DNA of 39,475 nt. Origin: UBA4615 sp046046245 (GTDB lineage Bacteria; Pseudomonadota; Gammaproteobacteria; Burkholderiales; Burkholderiaceae_E). Below are positions 38,741 through 39,475 of this stretch, in pieces. The position numbers and the translations under genes were made by a program. The notes under the pieces were generated by a model. The model was not told the DNA's origin. It saw only the letters and a program-made list of their open reading frames with translations, and did no database searches. Each line of letters starts with the position of its first letter. Position 1 is the first letter of the stretch. The stretch covers positions 1 to 39,475 of the forward strand of contig JBJOKE010000048.1 in NCBI GenBank assembly GCA_046046245.1. Direction: 5' to 3'.

Positions 38741-38766
38741 AGGTGGCGTCCGTGCGGACGCCACCT
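38741..38766 (-). terminator. Terminator hairpin after the second flagellin gene
   Basis: AGGTGGCGTCCG and its exact complement CGGACGCCACCT form a 12-base perfect stem around two central bases, 23 bases downstream of the second flagellin stop on the minus strand. It is followed by TTCCGA, a very short T-run. The very strong stem and its position directly after a highly expressed gene support a terminator. Confidence 0.7.
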
Positions 38767-38789
38767 GCCTGGGTCCGGCCCCGCGGCCG

Positions 38790-39475
38790 TCAGCCCCTCA
38801 GCAGCGCGAGGACGCCCTGCGGCGAGGCGTTCGCCTGGGCGAGCATCGCGGTGCCGGCCTGCTGCAGGATCTGCGCGCGGGTCAGGTTCGCGGTCTCGCG
38901 GGCGAAGTCCGCGTCCACGATCCGGCTGCGGGCGGCGGTCTGGGCCTCGGCGCCGATCTGCAGGTTCGCGATCACGGCCTCGAAGCGGTTCTGGATCGCG
39001 CCGTAGGTGGCGCGCTCGCTGTTGACCGTGTCGATCGCGGTGTCCAGCGAGGTGACCATCGACAGCGCGTTCGCGTTGGTCGTGCCGCTGATCACAGCGG
39101 CCGTACCGGTGACCGCGGTGATGGTCGTGTTGGTGGCCATGTTGTTCGTGGTCACCGTCAGCTGGTCGGTCGTCGAGTTGTTCGCGCCGATCTGGAACTG
39201 CATCCCGCCGGCCGAGCCCGCGATGATCGCCTGCCCGTTGAAGCGCGTGGCGCTCAGCGTCCGGTTGACCTCGGTGGCCAGCTGCGTGAACTCGTTGTTC
39301 AGGCTGGTCCGGTCGGTCGAGGTGTTGCTGGCGTTGGACGCCTGGACGGCGAGTTCGCGCATCCGCTGCAGCATGTCGGTGACCTTGCCGAGCGCGCCCT
39401 CGGCGGTCTGCGCGAGCGAGATGCCGTCGTTGGCGTTGCGCATGGCGACGTTCATGCCGCGCGCCTGGGCGTCCA
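38790..39475 (-). CDS. Second flagellin gene (5' end beyond window)
   Basis: The visible part, about 228 codons, covers most of D1 and all of the C-terminus. It reads from DAQARGMNVAMRNANDG through MLQRMRELAVQASNASNTST to NRFEAVIANLQIGAEAQTAA and ends GVLALLRG. The frame stays open to the window edge, so the start lies outside. It aligns with the first flagellin along its whole visible length with few gaps and most positions identical, and it likewise has no D2/D3 insertion. Differences gather in the central loop region and at the last ten residues (ASPQGVLALLRG versus QVPQQVLQLLRS). It is a tandem duplicate with its own terminator. Confidence 0.95.
   Translation of the reverse strand, partial: DAQARGMNVAMRNANDGISLAQTAEGALGKVTDMLQRMRELAVQASNASNTSTDRTSLNNEFTQLATEVNRTLSATRFNGQAIIAGSAGGMQFQIGANNSTTDQLTVTTNNMATNTTITAVTGTAAVISGTTNANALSMVTSLDTAIDTVNSERATYGAIQNRFEAVIANLQIGAEAQTAARSRIVDADFARETANLTRAQILQQAGTAMLAQANASPQGVLALLRG

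Larger units (their letters stand above)
38613..38789 (-). promoter_or_regulatory. Region between the two flagellin genes
   Basis: These 177 bases hold the terminator of the upstream flagellin (38741-38766), the inverted repeat at 38710-38737 and presumably the promoter of the downstream flagellin. I did not find a GCCGATAA-type sigma-28 element on the minus strand; the nearest is TCCGATCA at about 38740-38733, without a matching -35. The Shine-Dalgarno AGGAG lies about 8 bases before ATG 38612. Confidence 0.4.

Overview
The window is a GC-rich (about 70% by eye) chromosomal segment from what looks like a betaproteobacterium of the Burkholderiales type. The evidence is the chemotaxis gene order cheY-cheA-cheW-mcp-cheR-cheD-cheB, a split flagellar cluster with fliE divergent from fliFGHIJK, a phenylacetate-pathway paaZ, and uniform codon use with strong G/C at third positions. 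I see no tRNA, rRNA, insertion sequence, prophage, CRISPR array or foreign-looking patch. No gap between genes exceeds about 215 bases.

Layout. (1) 1-2508, minus strand: 3'-truncated paaZ (catalytic residues visible) and a class II aldolase-like gene. (2) 2617-13631: seven non-chemotaxis signalling genes. They are a five-PAS HisKA_2-type kinase translationally coupled to an ANTAR response regulator; a membrane PAS kinase on the opposite strand; a REC-degenerate GGDEF-EAL phosphodiesterase coupled to an active-looking GGDEF cyclase with an I-site; and, on the minus strand, a REC-HisKA_3 kinase overlapping a NarL/FixJ regulator. (3) 13754-22486, plus strand: the chemotaxis operon, headed by a small CheZ-like protein. 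(4) 22521-26803, minus strand: fliLMNOPQR. (5) 26997-34086, minus strand: fliFGHIJK, with fliE divergent at 34232. (6) 34613-36170, minus strand: fliS, fliT and ycgR (c-di-GMP flagellar brake). (7) 36244-39475, minus strand: fliD and two short flagellin genes, the second cut by the window edge.

How it works together. CheA/CheW/MCP signal to CheY, which binds FliM; CheR, CheB and CheD adjust the receptor; the CheZ-like protein probably removes phosphate from CheY. The fli genes supply the export gate (FliOPQR), ATPase complex (FliHIJ), MS-ring and switch (FliF, FliG, FliM, FliN), rod adaptor (FliE), hook-length control (FliK), stator-associated FliL, filament, cap and chaperones. The c-di-GMP genes upstream and YcgR downstream suggest a nearby c-di-GMP input to motility.

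Points most worth a second look: the compact CheZ-like protein and the C-terminal AGSVELF that it shares with CheD; three similar inverted repeats (GATAAG..., 12-13 base spacer) in front of fliL, between fliF and fliE, and upstream of a flagellin gene; a consensus-grade sigma-28 promoter in front of fliS; a charged insertion of about 50 residues inside FliL; a Pro/Ala/Lys tail of about 185 residues on the chemoreceptor ending in WEEF; and the kinase/ANTAR pair.
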